From Serilophus lunatus (Eukaryota; Chordata; Aves; Passeriformes; Eurylaimidae): a stretch of DNA of 64,000 nt. The stretch covers positions 744,001 to 808,000 of the forward strand of contig VXBA01002150.1 in NCBI GenBank assembly GCA_013399895.1, given 5' to 3'. Shown one piece after another: positions 38,501 through 50,827 of the stretch (the stretch's first letter is position 1; every line of letters starts with the position of its first letter). A model generated the notes under the pieces. The model was not told the origin of the DNA. It ran no database searches and saw nothing but the letters and a program-made list of their open reading frames with translations. Both the position numbers and the translations under genes were made by a program.

Positions 38501-40804
38501 TGAGCTGGTGCTGCAAGACCAGCTTGAGACCACCAGACTTGCTGGTTTAGCAATTACATCTGGTTTTATTCCAAATTATGATTTTGTCCAGCTGTCTTTT
38601 AAAAGCATTTCTTTGAGTTGCTAGGATACATTTCTAAAAGTGGAAACTGTTTACACAGTCTCAATATGAAAAGTCTTTGTATTTCACTTATTTCTTGCCA
38701 AGGCTTCATTACAAGGCACTGCTGAAGTTTACCAAGCTCTCAAAATTGTCACACAATCCTGTTTCTTTGTTTGTTGTAATCAGAGAAATATATGGCTGAT
38801 TAAATGAATCTTGTTTTGTCTACTATTATTAACTCCTTTGCTGAGCTTTCCAGTTTCCAGTTCAGCATTATTCAGATGGATGTTTAGTCAGCTCAGTCCT
38901 GGCCAAGGCCCATCCTGCTGTATGAGGGGTATAAGTCAAGCTGAAACATCTCCTTTATGTACATACTCCAGCTCTTGGAGCATCTCTGTGGCCTCCTCTG
39001 TGCTCACTACAGCAGGTCCACATCCTTCCTGTGCTGGGGACTCTGGAGTTGAAAATCTGATCATTTGAAAGAGTCAAACCCACATGATTTCCTTAGGAAA
39101 GTATCGAAATTGCAGATAAACTCGAAATCTGTGTAAGTGAAGGATGGGCTGAAAAGGCAGTGCAGACCACCAAAGGTCAGTGTTAGAGTTTGCCTAAGTT
39201 TTGCATGATTTTTAAACTGCTACTCACCAAAATATGACCCCAAGCATTAAGTCATCCTCATCTTACAACATCTACTGTAACTTGCCATGTCTTAAACTGT
39301 CAGGTTTTCTGAAATGTGAAGGGTTTTTCATATAACAAGAGTTTATAGTTATAAAATCTATGCAGTAGAAATACAGTTCAACCTCTGACTTTATATTTTG
39401 ATCTGCCACTTTGGACTCACTGTTGATGCTTTTAATAATGAATTTGGGGGTATCGTGTGGGAGGGTGACTGAATAAAAAACCTGGCATTTAAATCTTGAA
39501 AGAATTTTTGTTAAATGGTAGTTCTAAGATTAGTCTTGTTAGCCACCATTGTGATTCCTTCAAACCAACCCAACAGGCAGTTAAATAAATGCCACGGACA
39601 TAATCAACAAATCAGATTATACTGAAGGCCCGCAGACTCTGCCAGAAAGGTCTAAGGGAAAACAATTACAGATGAAACAAAACATAGCATTTAAATCCCT
39701 GCATGAGAGGCAGCCAGATAAAGGGAACACAGATCGTGGTTTAATTACCCCTGTAGAAGAACATTTAGAAAATTAATATTAGTACACTGGCAATTGAAAG
39801 CAGTTAAAAGTTTTAATTTCCCCCCCCTTTTCTTTGATTAAAAAGGTCACTGGCAGAACATAGCTGTGTGCATATGTGGTACCTCGAGCAAACATGGGAG
39901 TGATGTTTGTAGTGTCTTTGTACAGCTCTTGCAGGTGTCAGAGGACTGAGGGCTCAAGAGTGATACAGAGCTGCTTAAAATTGTACCCAGAAACATGCAG
40001 TTTTATTTAAAAGCTTATAAAAGTAGGTGCATGGTTGATGACTTTCATCCTCTAACGTTTTAATGTGTAGTTTCATCCTCTTAATGATTTTTTCAGGTGC
40101 AACCTTTCTGTCTTGGGTCTATCAATTCAACCTGAAGGTTTGGTTGTATGTGAAGGTGAAAGACCCCTCTAAAGGTTTTAAGTCTTTCTCTGTTGTTCAG
40201 GGAAAACCTCTTAGCTGATGAAAATTAAAGCCTTTCCTTCAGTTGTGCCCTGGAAGTCAAGAATCTTCCAGATGATAGACACACATAAGCTGTTGCATGT
40301 GACTGAGGAGGAGAACCTACACGTGGCCTCTGTGCCTTTTGCATCTCACTGTGGCCATTGCTTTGGGAAGATTCTCTGATTCATTTTGACTTCCTAGTGT
40401 GGTGCTAGAATGGCATGAAAGAAAACAGAAAGAAAGCAAGAATTAGACTCATCATTTTTTTACCTTAGGAATGATAATACTACACATTTTCAGTTGCACC
40501 TCCTGGCAGTATATCTGAAGATGAATATAGGCTTAGGCAGCACTTACTAGGGGAGGAAATGTAAAGCATTTTACTTCTGCTAAGCCTTAAGTTTTTAGGA
40601 TATTTAATAGGAATACAACGGCTTAAAAGTGGAATCCATCATGTGGGTACTGGTCCAAGCTAGAGAAATCCATAGGTAATCTGAATGCTCCAGCAAAAGA
40701 AGTGGAATGAAGAAAATGGTAATCTTGAAGACCTTTATTTGCAACAGCACTGAAAACCTCAGAGTTCTTTGCTTTTGTCTTTATGTAATCAACTAGTCAG
40801 AACT

Positions 40805-40985
40805 GGTCTTGGCTCAGTAATGAGGTGATTCCCAGAGAAGTTTTGGCTGCCCCATCCCTGCAAGTGTTCAAGGCCAGGTTGAATGGGGCTTGGAGCAGCC
40901 TGGGCTAGTGGAAGGTGTCCCTTCCCATAGCAGGGGAGTTGATCTCCCTGATCCTGTGAACTTTCCAATCCCTGATGTTGAAGGA
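40805..40985 (+). mobile_element. CR1 LINE fragment (3' end), sense
   Basis: The sequence reads in the CR1 sense direction: GAGGTGATTCCCAGAGAAG, then GCCCCATCCCTGCAAGTGTTC, AAGGCCAGGTTGAATGGGGC, CTAGTGGAAGGTGTCCC, and CCATAGCAGGGGAGTTGATC. Near the right edge it fades into a degraded version of the usual 3' tail. It is the only CR1 fragment in the window on the same strand as DAB1. It is strongly truncated and inactive. An open frame on the opposite strand crosses it and is not considered a gene. Confidence 0.88.
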
Positions 40986-43713
40986 GTGTTGCCTGCAGCT
41001 TGGAGTCATTCCTGCTCTGTCCCTGGAAGGGGTAAGATCTTGTGAAACATGTGAATAATGACAATCTTTATATACCAATTCCCCCTTTCCTCCTGGTAAT
41101 CTTTTAATTTTGATGGAAAGACTTCTGTGCATTGAGGAACTGGGAAAGCCTGGTTTCTTGGATCTTGATCTAAGCTCTGAGGAATGACAGGCTCACAGTG
41201 TGGCCTTTCCTCAGCACATCCACAGAGTCCCTTTCTTCTGTTGGGCTCTCTTTTTTCCCCTGACTGGTAAAGTGGAAAATTCATAATGTAGATGAGACTT
41301 GACTGAAACTGGCCCAAAGGTTCAAGTGTTAATGCAGGGGAGAACGGGTGTGAGAAGGGAGGGTGGGGGCTCTCTTTGCTTTGCACATTCCCACGTAACA
41401 CCCAGAGAGTGTGTGACTGTGTTACTCTCGTTTCTTTGAGAAACCAGACTAAAAAATAACAGCAAATAGGAAATGAAAACAATTTTATTACTAGAGAGTA
41501 CATTGTAAGAGAAAAACATTACCTACGTCCCTGGATTAGCAGAGTGTTTGAACCTGTGATAACCCAGTTGTTACCAACCATAATTTAGATTTATTTATTT
41601 TTTTGCATAAATACGACTTATTTGAAGTATGTTGAATTAGAAAACTCATGAATAAATATTTTGACATAATCAGAATTATATGGCTAGAAATTGACCTACT
41701 TTGCATGACAGATGCTTGAGAATCCCCCAGCTAATAGCAGGCTAACCTGGCATAGCAATGCACGATCTTATAATATACTAAGCTGCATATAGACATTAAA
41801 TTATTAGATTGTTGGGTTTTTTCACGGGGATTAGACACAGTCAATTTTGTTTGTAAATGAATAAGTTATAGGCAAGTTATTGAGAAAGCGTTGGAGTGCA
41901 GTCCAAAGAAAGACTTGTGCATAATTTGATCAGTGTTTTCAGTGTGGTCTCAAAAAATCTGTTAGAAGTAGAAATAGCCAAAAACCTTGATGGTACCAGC
42001 AGCCAAATAATGAGAGTATTACACCACATAGACAGATCTTCCACTCTTCAGAAGATAAGCACAACTGCATATTTAAAAATAATATTTTAAAAGTCTGGTA
42101 ATATTATGGTGATATAAACAGAACACATTTTTTCCCTCTGTGGCTGCTCTTTATGCCTGTGTTGATTTCAGCAGACTGATTTTGTCTGCATGTTCTTAAA
42201 GTTAATATGACAAGGATTTTGTACAGGTTAACAGACAACTCTCACCTTAGAAAAAGACTTTTCTCAATATAAGTATATATGAATTTTCTTTTAAAATTGC
42301 CCTTTATTATTTTAACGAACACAGTTGATGAAAGATTTTAGATGCACATTGCACATGTGAGGTTTCAAGCTTCATGAATTTTTGTTGTTCAGTTCTAGCA
42401 CAAGTAATAATAGTATTTTTATTTGTAAAGTACCACTGCTTTTTATTTTTAATGGGCAAAAAGTACCTTTGTCACAGCTCAGTTTGAGTGAAGAAAACCC
42501 TCTAATCCATGCAATGAAAAATAATATATTCAATTTTAGTAGCAACTTTATTCAGTTCCCAGTTCTTTTCTCTGTTTTCAAAGAATCTCTGTAGATGAAG
42601 TAACTTTTTATTCACACCTTTTTGCTCAAGGTCTTCAGGGGAATGTTTTGCTCTCTCATAATGAGCAGTTGCTACCACAAATGTAGTAAAACCACGTGTA
42701 TAATCTTTGCAAATAATTTGTTCTCTTTCAAGCCTTAAGCAGGGCCAGGTCAAGACACAGCTTCTCTATCTTGATTTGCTCCAGCTGCTTATAACTTTGT
42801 AGAACTAGGTTAAACCTCTAGCATCCATATTTCTTCCAAAAATGATACTATTCAGTCATCCTTACAGTGCCCAGCTGCCAAACACAGCCTCGGGGACTGT
42901 CAGCAGAGACAGCTTCAGGTACTGCTCAGTTGGGGATGGAGTTCCTCCTTGCAGGGATTAAAGGAATCCTTTTGAAGTAAGTCATGTTTGGAAGACACTG
43001 ATTTGCAGCTGAACACTTTGGATTCTTTGGCAGCTTCGCCAAAGGGCGAGAGACAGGTGATGACTTTGCTGGGTTAGTTACAGTCACCTTTTTAGGACCT
43101 TCTCTCTGTCTTGCAGTATTTGGAAGGAGGGTTGTTAGCAATTTCTTTCCGGTTGCACTATACTTCTTGCTGTTCCTTAGGTGAAGAGCTCTGAAATACT
43201 TGACTGCTCTTCAGGTGGGTCAGAAAATGGGTTAAAATTTGTAAGAATTTTGATAGCACTAAGCACTTGACTCTGGTATTTTGTCGTGCTTCTCCTCACT
43301 TAATCAGGCTCTTTGGATTTAAATGTTGTTGGTGGGCACTTGGGTCTTTGTGCCCTTACAACTCAACCCATCTACTCAATGTCTTGAAAAAGTCCCCAAC
43401 TTTTCCCAGTTGAGTACTTTCCTCTTGAAGCAGAGTTGGGGGATGTTTTTGTTGTATTGTACTACTTGCCTAACAATATTCTGTTTCATTCTTAGTTTCC
43501 TGAATACCAGCCACTGAATACCACTTTGGCTCCTTGATGCCTGGTCAGTGTAGTTCCAGAAACAGAGGAGTTGTCTTGATGTGCTGATCCTCTGTGGCTC
43601 TACACACACTAGAGATGTGCAAACCCCAATTTCCTACCTCTGGAATTTGTTCTGGCACAAGGGTGTTTCACTTCTTGTCAATGCTTTGCCCAAGGGTGAC
43701 TGCCAGCAGTAGT

Positions 43714-43780
43714 CTTTTCATTTCTGCCTCCTGCTGCCACTTTGACAATAGGAACGGCAGCAGGAGGCAAAAATGAAAGG
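43714..43780. repeat. Long inverted repeat, about 25-bp arms, 17-nt loop
   Basis: The left arm at 43714-43738 (CTTTTCATTTCTGCC, then TCCTGCTGCC) is the reverse complement of the right arm at 43756-43780 (GGCAGCAGGAGGCAAAAATG, then AAAGG) with 23 of 25 positions matching. The loop is ACTTTGACAATAGGAAC. The stem is GC-rich at its loop end and so should be stable as RNA or as a cruciform. A third, direct copy of the module lies at 43924-43946. I do not recognise it as a known transposon end or microRNA. Confidence 0.75.
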
Positions 43781-43923
43781 GCCAGATTGAAAGAACCACT
43801 TTGCCACTGTTGTAATTTGGAAATTGATGGCGTTTTTTAGCCCAAAGTCTCAGGAAAAACCTGCTTTCCTCTTTGCCTCCTATTGTTTTTCCAACAGGGA
43901 GAGACATTCTCTGATGTTGCAGA

Positions 43924-43946
43924 GGCAGTGGGAGGCCAAAATGAAA
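43924..43946. repeat. Third copy of the 25-bp module
   Basis: GGCAGTGGGAGGCCAAAATG followed by AAA repeats the right arm of the inverted repeat at 43756, with about three mismatches over 23 bases and the same orientation. The spacing is 168 bases. A weaker opposite-strand resemblance (GCCTCCTATTG, 43875-43885) lies between them. This suggests local duplication of a short module, but I cannot name a source. Confidence 0.55.
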
Positions 43947-45308
43947 ATAATTTTCTTCCTGAAGCATTGGATAAGAAAATGTGAACAATTTCAGCAGGGA
44001 AATAGCAGTTTGGGTTTTTTTGTTGAGTGCCATGTGGCGAATGCTGGTATTTCCATTTGACTGTGGAAAATAAATAGCAGCCACTTTTCTTATTGAATTA
44101 ATGTGATCTTAGGATAATTTCTAAAAACCTATTTACTGGACTCTTTAACATGTCATATTCATTCTCTTTCTGAATGAGAATAGATGTAAGTTGGTACATA
44201 ATTCCCTTCTGAGGCCACACACTGCCTTTAATGCCCTGGCCTTTGAGCCAGCCCTTTAAGCCAGGAACTTAAAGGTCTGCACCTTCCAGAGCTGCATTTT
44301 AAACCAATATTTTATACCATCAGAATGACTAATAAATCCAGACATCATGATCAGTGCCACTAATACCATAGGAAGAAGGATGCAGGGTAATTCTTTATGG
44401 TTGCTGTCACACGTGATGTGGCTTTTCTGCTGGAGTCTTTGCCCAGTGGAGTCTAAAGTGTTTTGGGGGTTAAGTGAAGTGACCTTCAGAGGAGACCAAA
44501 TAGGAGAGCTTTTATGTTTCAAGACTGATGTTCACCTTCTCTCCCCAGAAGACCAAATCCTGTGATTTGGTTGCAGTGGTGAACAAAATCTGCAGAGGTT
44601 TACAGCCTGCTGTGATCTGCTGCATCATCTTGTAGAGCACTGGCGTAAGGCTTCAACAAAGTAAAGTTCTACACTGACAAAGAGGATGGCTTGGAAGAGG
44701 AAGGTTGCTCTGGCACACATCCATGATTCCATCCAGTGTGGTGCACAGTCCCATTTCTGTGCCTGCCCCCAGCACTGATGCTGTGGGAGCCCACACTGGT
44801 GACAGGAGAGGGTGAAGTGAAAATCAATGAATGGCTTTGTCGTCCTGCTTTAGCTGTTACAGGCTATTGCTCTTTTCTTTGGGTACTTTAGTGTCTGTAA
44901 TTAGTTATCTTGAATGGAAAGATTTTTTTTCTCTTATTGAACGTGTGGAAATTTGGAAATGTTAATCAGCAGAGCATAACCTTTTCTTAACTTGCTCTTT
45001 TTATAGTCTCAGAGAATTAACATTTATCTTAGGCAGCACAAGAATTTGGCATTTGTATGAAGTGAACTGATTCTCCACCCTTCCTCTTTTTCTGTACATA
45101 ACAGAAACTGAACTCTTTGATAGACTCATCAACAGAATATATTTGTAGGCTTTGAAGTGTAAATTGTGAATTTGTGTGTCTCAACACGACTTTGGGGCTC
45201 CATGTGTAGAGCACATCCATGTCTGTGTCCTGGACTAGTTAAAGTCTAATTAAAATTGTTCCTGAAAACTGCATACTTAAAGCCAGGTATAGGTAGACAC
45301 ATAAAAGC

Positions 45309-45309
45309 N
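45309..45309. other. Undetermined base (N)
   Basis: This is the only ambiguous base in the window. It lies in non-coding intron sequence and affects no gene call. Confidence 0.99.
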
Positions 45310-48282
45310 CTTCTAGGTTTGATGAAAAATCAGGAAAATCAAGCAGTTCTTGAGTAGATCTTGTTGCATGTTCACATACTGAAATAATTCTTTAGATATC
45401 AATGTAAATGATCAGTTGTCTTACTTTTGACTAATTTTTCAGATGCTTTAAGGTGCTTCTCAGTGCTATGGTGGAGCTTGGAAGGAAAGGCAATTCTTAT
45501 TGAATTTCTTCCTCCCTGGCAAGTTCGAATTTGGTTGGGGTGATAGAGCAGCCCCTTTGGACTGATTGCTCCTTGCTGCTTTAGAAGTAATTTAAAGAGA
45601 TTTTTGGCAGCAGATGGTATCAACTGCTGCCCCATTGGGACTGTTTTGCTTGGGCATATTAGTAGGTCCTTTGGCTTTTACCATGGCCCATCCAAATGCA
45701 ATGCACATACTAATGTGAATTAAAGATCACTGTAAAATCAGTTACCTTTTCTTCTCTGTTTTGGCTCAGAAGCAGCCAATTTCATGCTGACATCCAGGCA
45801 AGCGGGTAAGGAATGAACTGGTTGATGACCTTGTTTTCCCAAGGGCTTTATGTACTTGACATTTTGATGTCTGCTTGATTTAAACATTTACCCAGGCTTT
45901 GAAACATTAGGTGAACAAGGATTGCTAAACTATCTTCTGTCTTTTAAGAGGAGAATCCAGAGATACTTGTCTTTTTCCTTCCCCTCTAGTTGTCTAGAAA
46001 AGCTCATTTTAATTCTCTAACAGCAGAAAATGGACTGCTCAGTTTTCCTTTTTTCACTTTTAGTCATTCCCTGGGGCTTGTTCAACAAGGTTAGTACCCC
46101 AAAATGAAGGTTTATTGCAGAGTCCCATTTCACTTTAAATCAGTGTAGAATTTGGAATTTTAGCTGCTTCTGCACACAGCCTGTAAAAGGCCACTTACAA
46201 AATGGCTTTCAAAGATTTATGAAGACTTGCATGGTACAGAGGCTGAAAGGAAGTTTAATTACATTCAGCTTTTGGTCATTTCTGTGTCTGAAGATATGCC
46301 CATGTACTGTCATCTCAGAAACCATCTAAGAAAATAAAATTGATCAGTGAGCCTTCTGGCTAAAAGGAAAATGAGTGCTTTGTCATCTGCCCGTGGAACC
46401 TGTGTGCTCAATCACTGCCATCTCCCAGTGCTCGCCCCAGACTCTCCATCACTGAGATTTGTCCAAAATTTTAATCAAACATTATTTTATACTGAGGCCT
46501 TCTCTGTAAATAATAGAACCGTTCTTCTGATGTGCTCACATGTACTTCATTCTACAGTAAAGAAATAATTTAGTCTAGTCCATGCAAACATTTTGCTTTG
46601 GAGACAGTCAGATGTACATCTTGTTTTGTATTGGCTTGTAAAGCGTAGTAAACATTAAGATAAAAACTTGGCAAGTTGCTGTCACCTAATGAATGGCATC
46701 TCCACTCGGATCAAAGACAACAAATAATATGGGAATATCTTATTTACTTACAGAGGCAACTTGGTTCTAAGAGTGGAGATGTGTAGGTGCCTGCAAGTAC
46801 AGTAATTCATGGGCTAATAGTGCCACAAGCTGTAAAATCTTTCAGTTGGAGGTTTTGTGAACAGCAGTGCTGAGCAGTCGGGGAGTACTGCTGAGATGAT
46901 AGTCTGAATGATGATTGAGTTTTCCTGGAGAGCCTTTATCTGTGCTTGAAATCGTAGGTAATGTTTTTAAATTAAACTATAATAGAAGTTCATTGAGCCT
47001 TCAGAGTAGTTTATGTGTCTCCTCTTTAAATGGTTTAGCATTTTCTGTAGAACTGTTCTCAGTGTTTGTGTTCAAGACAAATGCTTGTGTTGCTGTCAAA
47101 ACAGGGCATTTTACCTCTTCCTGAGCAGAAGGACAGGATGACAGGAAGGTTCTCCTAGTTCCTGGTGCTGGGAGGCTCATGTGCCTCTTGCTGGCACTCC
47201 TAGGCAAGGGCAGCTCCTGGGAGCAGGTGGGTTCTTTGGGGAGGGAGGTTTAACAGGGAGTTAGCTGAGGTTTTATGTACATGGCAAAGTCACTTTGTCA
47301 GTACAGTAGACTCTGACAGGGTTCATGTGTTGATCCCACAGCAACCTCTCTGTAGCTGGGTAAGCTAAAAGCACTCCAGAATAAAAAACTATTACAGACT
47401 TTTTAGGAGATTCTCTATTGATTTATGAAAGGATCTTCACGTTTTACTCATATACTGTAACAAAGTTTTGCATAGGTACCTACATAGAAAAGAGGTGCCT
47501 ACTCTCTATGAAATTTTAACATGCTTTTTAAGGTTGTAACCCCATAATCAGGTTGTATTTCACTACATCAGTGGGTTTGTTCAGTTGGTAGTGATTAGCC
47601 TTTAGAGATGAAATAAAGTGTGAAATCCAGTGTCTTCTTTTAAAAGGCAACAGTGGTTGATGTTGTGAGCAGATCTTGGTGTGACTGTACTCTGGTCACG
47701 TGAGATGAAGTATAGATCTTGAAAATAAACTTTGAAGTATTTCTTGTGTTTAAAAAAAACAACCCAAAGTTAAAAATGGTTAATTGCAAGAAACTCATTT
47801 GAGAAATATTGTTAGAGGAAGAGAATGCTAGTGATGATACTTCAAGTTAAATTTTGGGCACATACACTAGTATGATGTGATTTCTTTTCTAAAATGTAAC
47901 TTTAACAGAGGAAAAAGATTTTTATTTTCCTGTGGCAGATCTGTGGGTGCCACACAGGGGATTTGGGCATTTGTGCTTCCAAAGACTGTGACATATACAC
48001 GACCTGACAACTTATCAATGAGAATAGTCAGAGTTTTTCAAGATTTCTTCATGAATTGCTATTTAGTTCATGCTGTACTGAAAGAAATGTACATATAATT
48101 ACCTATGAGTATTTTATCTTTTGCACCTGCTTATGTATTTGGGTGTGTTTTTCTAAGGAAATCCAAGGTTGATTAAAATTACTGTGGGTTTTCTTCACAT
48201 AATTGATACCAAATGAGCCTGTGCACCATATGTGTATTCATATGTGCAAATACATAAAATTATGCATATATATGTACTTCGG

Positions 48283-48296
48283 TGCATATGTATGCA
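48283..48296. repeat. Palindrome TGCATA-TG-TATGCA in an alternating stretch
   Basis: The surrounding bases 48226-48296 contain two CATATGTG motifs, TATGCATATATATG and this near-palindrome. The region is rich in alternating purine-pyrimidine steps. A TGCAAAT octamer-like half site lies at 48245-48251. It could be a POU-type binding region or simply a decayed microsatellite. Confidence 0.45.
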
Positions 48297-50804
48297 CAGC
48301 TAATGGAAAATACCTTTCACTTAGCAATTAATTTAGTAGTCTTCAGTCTGTGTGGCATCTTAGAGGTCATTCTGCACCATAGTGTTTTGTATTTTCCGCT
48401 GTGTTGGTGCTATAAAAACCTATAAAAATGCTAATTGTCCCCAGGAAGATGTAGACTGTTTATAAGTGTGTATGGGATTGTTTTTCAGACCTGTGATATA
48501 AAAGGAGGTGTTATTCCAGGTTTGTAATTTGAATGTGTACATAATTTGAATGGATACAACTTTGACAGTTTATTAGTTAGAAAAGAGGAAAAAAGACAGT
48601 GCTGTGTCGTTCTTCAGAGAATTGATTGCCAGGAGCATGTTATTGACTTTGGTGATAATATCATTATATATTTTACAGTCGTAAAATCAAGAAATTTAGA
48701 TTATGCCCCGAGGGCTTCACACATTTAAATAAAGGATATAGCCATTTCCAGGGTTATTGGTTTAGATTAGCGGGTGCTATGAAGAATGTTTAGTGTGCTA
48801 CGAGGACAGAAAGAGCAACAGTGTTCTTATTGCAGCAATGCTTTGGTTTATTTTCTTTTTCTATTTATGAAATAGTCTCACTTACACATCCCCTGGGAGG
48901 ATGAACAGCATTTGCGCTAAATGTTAGCGTATTAATACAGTGTTAACTCCGTGTTGTGTTGGGCTGGGAGCTGAAATCAAGTGTTATTATCCTTGACTTG
49001 TACCAAAGGTGGGGATAAGTCTTCTTGAAACATTCACTAAAACACACAGTGCCTGGGAAGCAGACCTTGAGTGAGCTGCAGGCTGCAAAATTAAGAGCGT
49101 TATGGGGAGCCACATAACCTAATGCAAACACAGCTCTCCCTCTTGATGTCAAAGGCAGGGTGTGGTGCCACCTGGGCATAGCTTCCCATGGAGCCCCAGT
49201 GCCTGCTGCTGCTGGATATGGCCCCAGGAGCATCTGCCTCTGGCACTCAGCTCAGGCTGTTCTGCCCTGGATCTTCTACAGCATCTTATCTCCCTTTTGG
49301 ACTCTTTGCCAGTAACTTCTTCAGATTGACTGGACTTATGGCTGAGTACTTGGGGTTTGGATCCAGGGCTGTCTCCAGCTTGCTTGGAGGTATCTTGGTT
49401 TAATTTTATTGCCTTGAATAAAAAGAATGACTGCATTACAAACCCTGTATATTACTTCTACAATAGCTTTAGTGAGATGGATAAAATACTCTAGCACTGA
49501 CCATGCTGGTAAGCCTCTCTCTGCTTTAGATGCAAGCTCAGAAGCACATTGCATCACCCAGCTCTGGGGATTTGTTGTTCTCTTAAAAGACCGTGAAAGT
49601 CCAAATGCAATGTCACAACTCAGCGGCAAAGGTCATGTTTTCCTACTGCTGCAGGAGCAGGGGGTCCAGCTGGAACACATATGGCTTAAGGGTGACATCT
49701 ACAGAAATAGATAAAAATAAAATAATTACTCTTACATTTACATTTTAAGGGCCTCTGAGGATGATGTATCTATAAGCTGCAAAAAACCCTTTTCTTTGCC
49801 TGGGTCAAGAGTGGCGCTGTTTCTAATTAAAAGTGATCCCCTTCCTAAATCAAATGTGTGTCATGTTTTTAGTGGCATTTTACCTTTTGCATTTTTTTCT
49901 CAGGTTGGGGCATGAGAATCAAATAGGTTTTAGTTTTGATAATCATGTTCCATTTTGGATTGGAAAACACTTGAATTGAGTAGCATATTTCTTTGCTCAT
50001 GAAATCAATCTGTGAAAGAATTTTAGAGCAAAAATAGGAAAATAGTGTCCTGAATGAGTGTCTTAAGAATGAGGGGAATGCATCAACATAATAACCCATT
50101 GCTCTTCAAAAATTTTGATACAGACATGTAATTTAGGATCATTTTAGAGAGACACAGTGGTGCTGGGCCTCTGAAGAAGAACACTTGATAGATCCCTGCT
50201 TGTCAGGGTATGATGGACAACTAGGATGGGATAATTTGCACACCCAGAGTGGTTTTAGCACCTATGCTGTTCTCTAGTCAAGAAATCATAAAAATAAAGT
50301 CATAGAAAATGTGTTGTGAAGAGGAGTGGTTGTCATTAAACATGTGCTTTTAATTTTGCTATAGACTGTGACCTGGTAGTGATTTGAGACCTCAAGCTTC
50401 AGTTTTCCATAAGACCTTTGCATTTGGTTGGTGTCTGTGCCACTTCCTACCTTTGAGATGTTATTTAACCCCAAGATGTGACTTCTCAGTATTCAACTGA
50501 AACTCAGTTCTGGCAGTAAGTGGAGCCCTTTTTCCAGGATAATCCTCCATCCCACAAACTGGAGAGCCAGGAAGGATAATGGGAGCAAAAATTGATTCTG
50601 TTTGTTGCGTGGGTGGAAAGAGGCACTTTTCTGGATGGGTTCCTGACAAAGATAACTTTCTGGTTTAGCAGTTTAATGTTATCACTCACTCTCCTTTGAA
50701 GCTTAAGAAGAATTACAGCCTCATAATTCAGGCATGAGGCATTTCTTATTTATGCAGTTCCAGATACAGAAAGAACATTGTCAAGGACTGTCATTAAAAA
50801 AAAA

Positions 50805-50827
50805 AAAACAAAAAACTTTTTTGTTTT
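50805..50827. repeat. A/T palindrome with 11-bp arms
   Basis: AAAACAAAAAA at 50805-50815 and TTTTTTGTTTT at 50817-50827 form a perfect inverted repeat around one C. It directly follows a poly-A run starting at about 50796. Retroposon tails and slippage can both make such runs. No element is recognisable next to it. Confidence 0.7.

Larger units (their letters stand above)
31551..40804. other. Intron segment between second and third CR1
   Basis: This is unique AT-rich DNA. Noted parts are the G-rich stretch at 32100-32160, a cluster of homeodomain-type motifs at 33120-33350, a 20-nt palindrome at 35567-35586, an acceptor-like site at 36331-36351, and a non-repetitive block at 39560-39850 rich in TTAATTAC-type and CAATTACAG motifs. 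No exon, RNA gene or further transposon is recognised. Confidence 0.55.

Noticed and set aside
41006..41503. 165-codon open frame on the - strand, the longest in the window
   Set aside because: It has no recognisable domain, begins in ordinary intron DNA, adjoins the CR1 fragment and overlaps other frames. Length alone is compatible with chance in 64 kb.
43668..44084. 138-codon open frame on the - strand
   Set aside because: It runs through the inverted-repeat module, and its peptide has repeated hydrophobic patches explained by the duplicated DNA. No domain is recognised.
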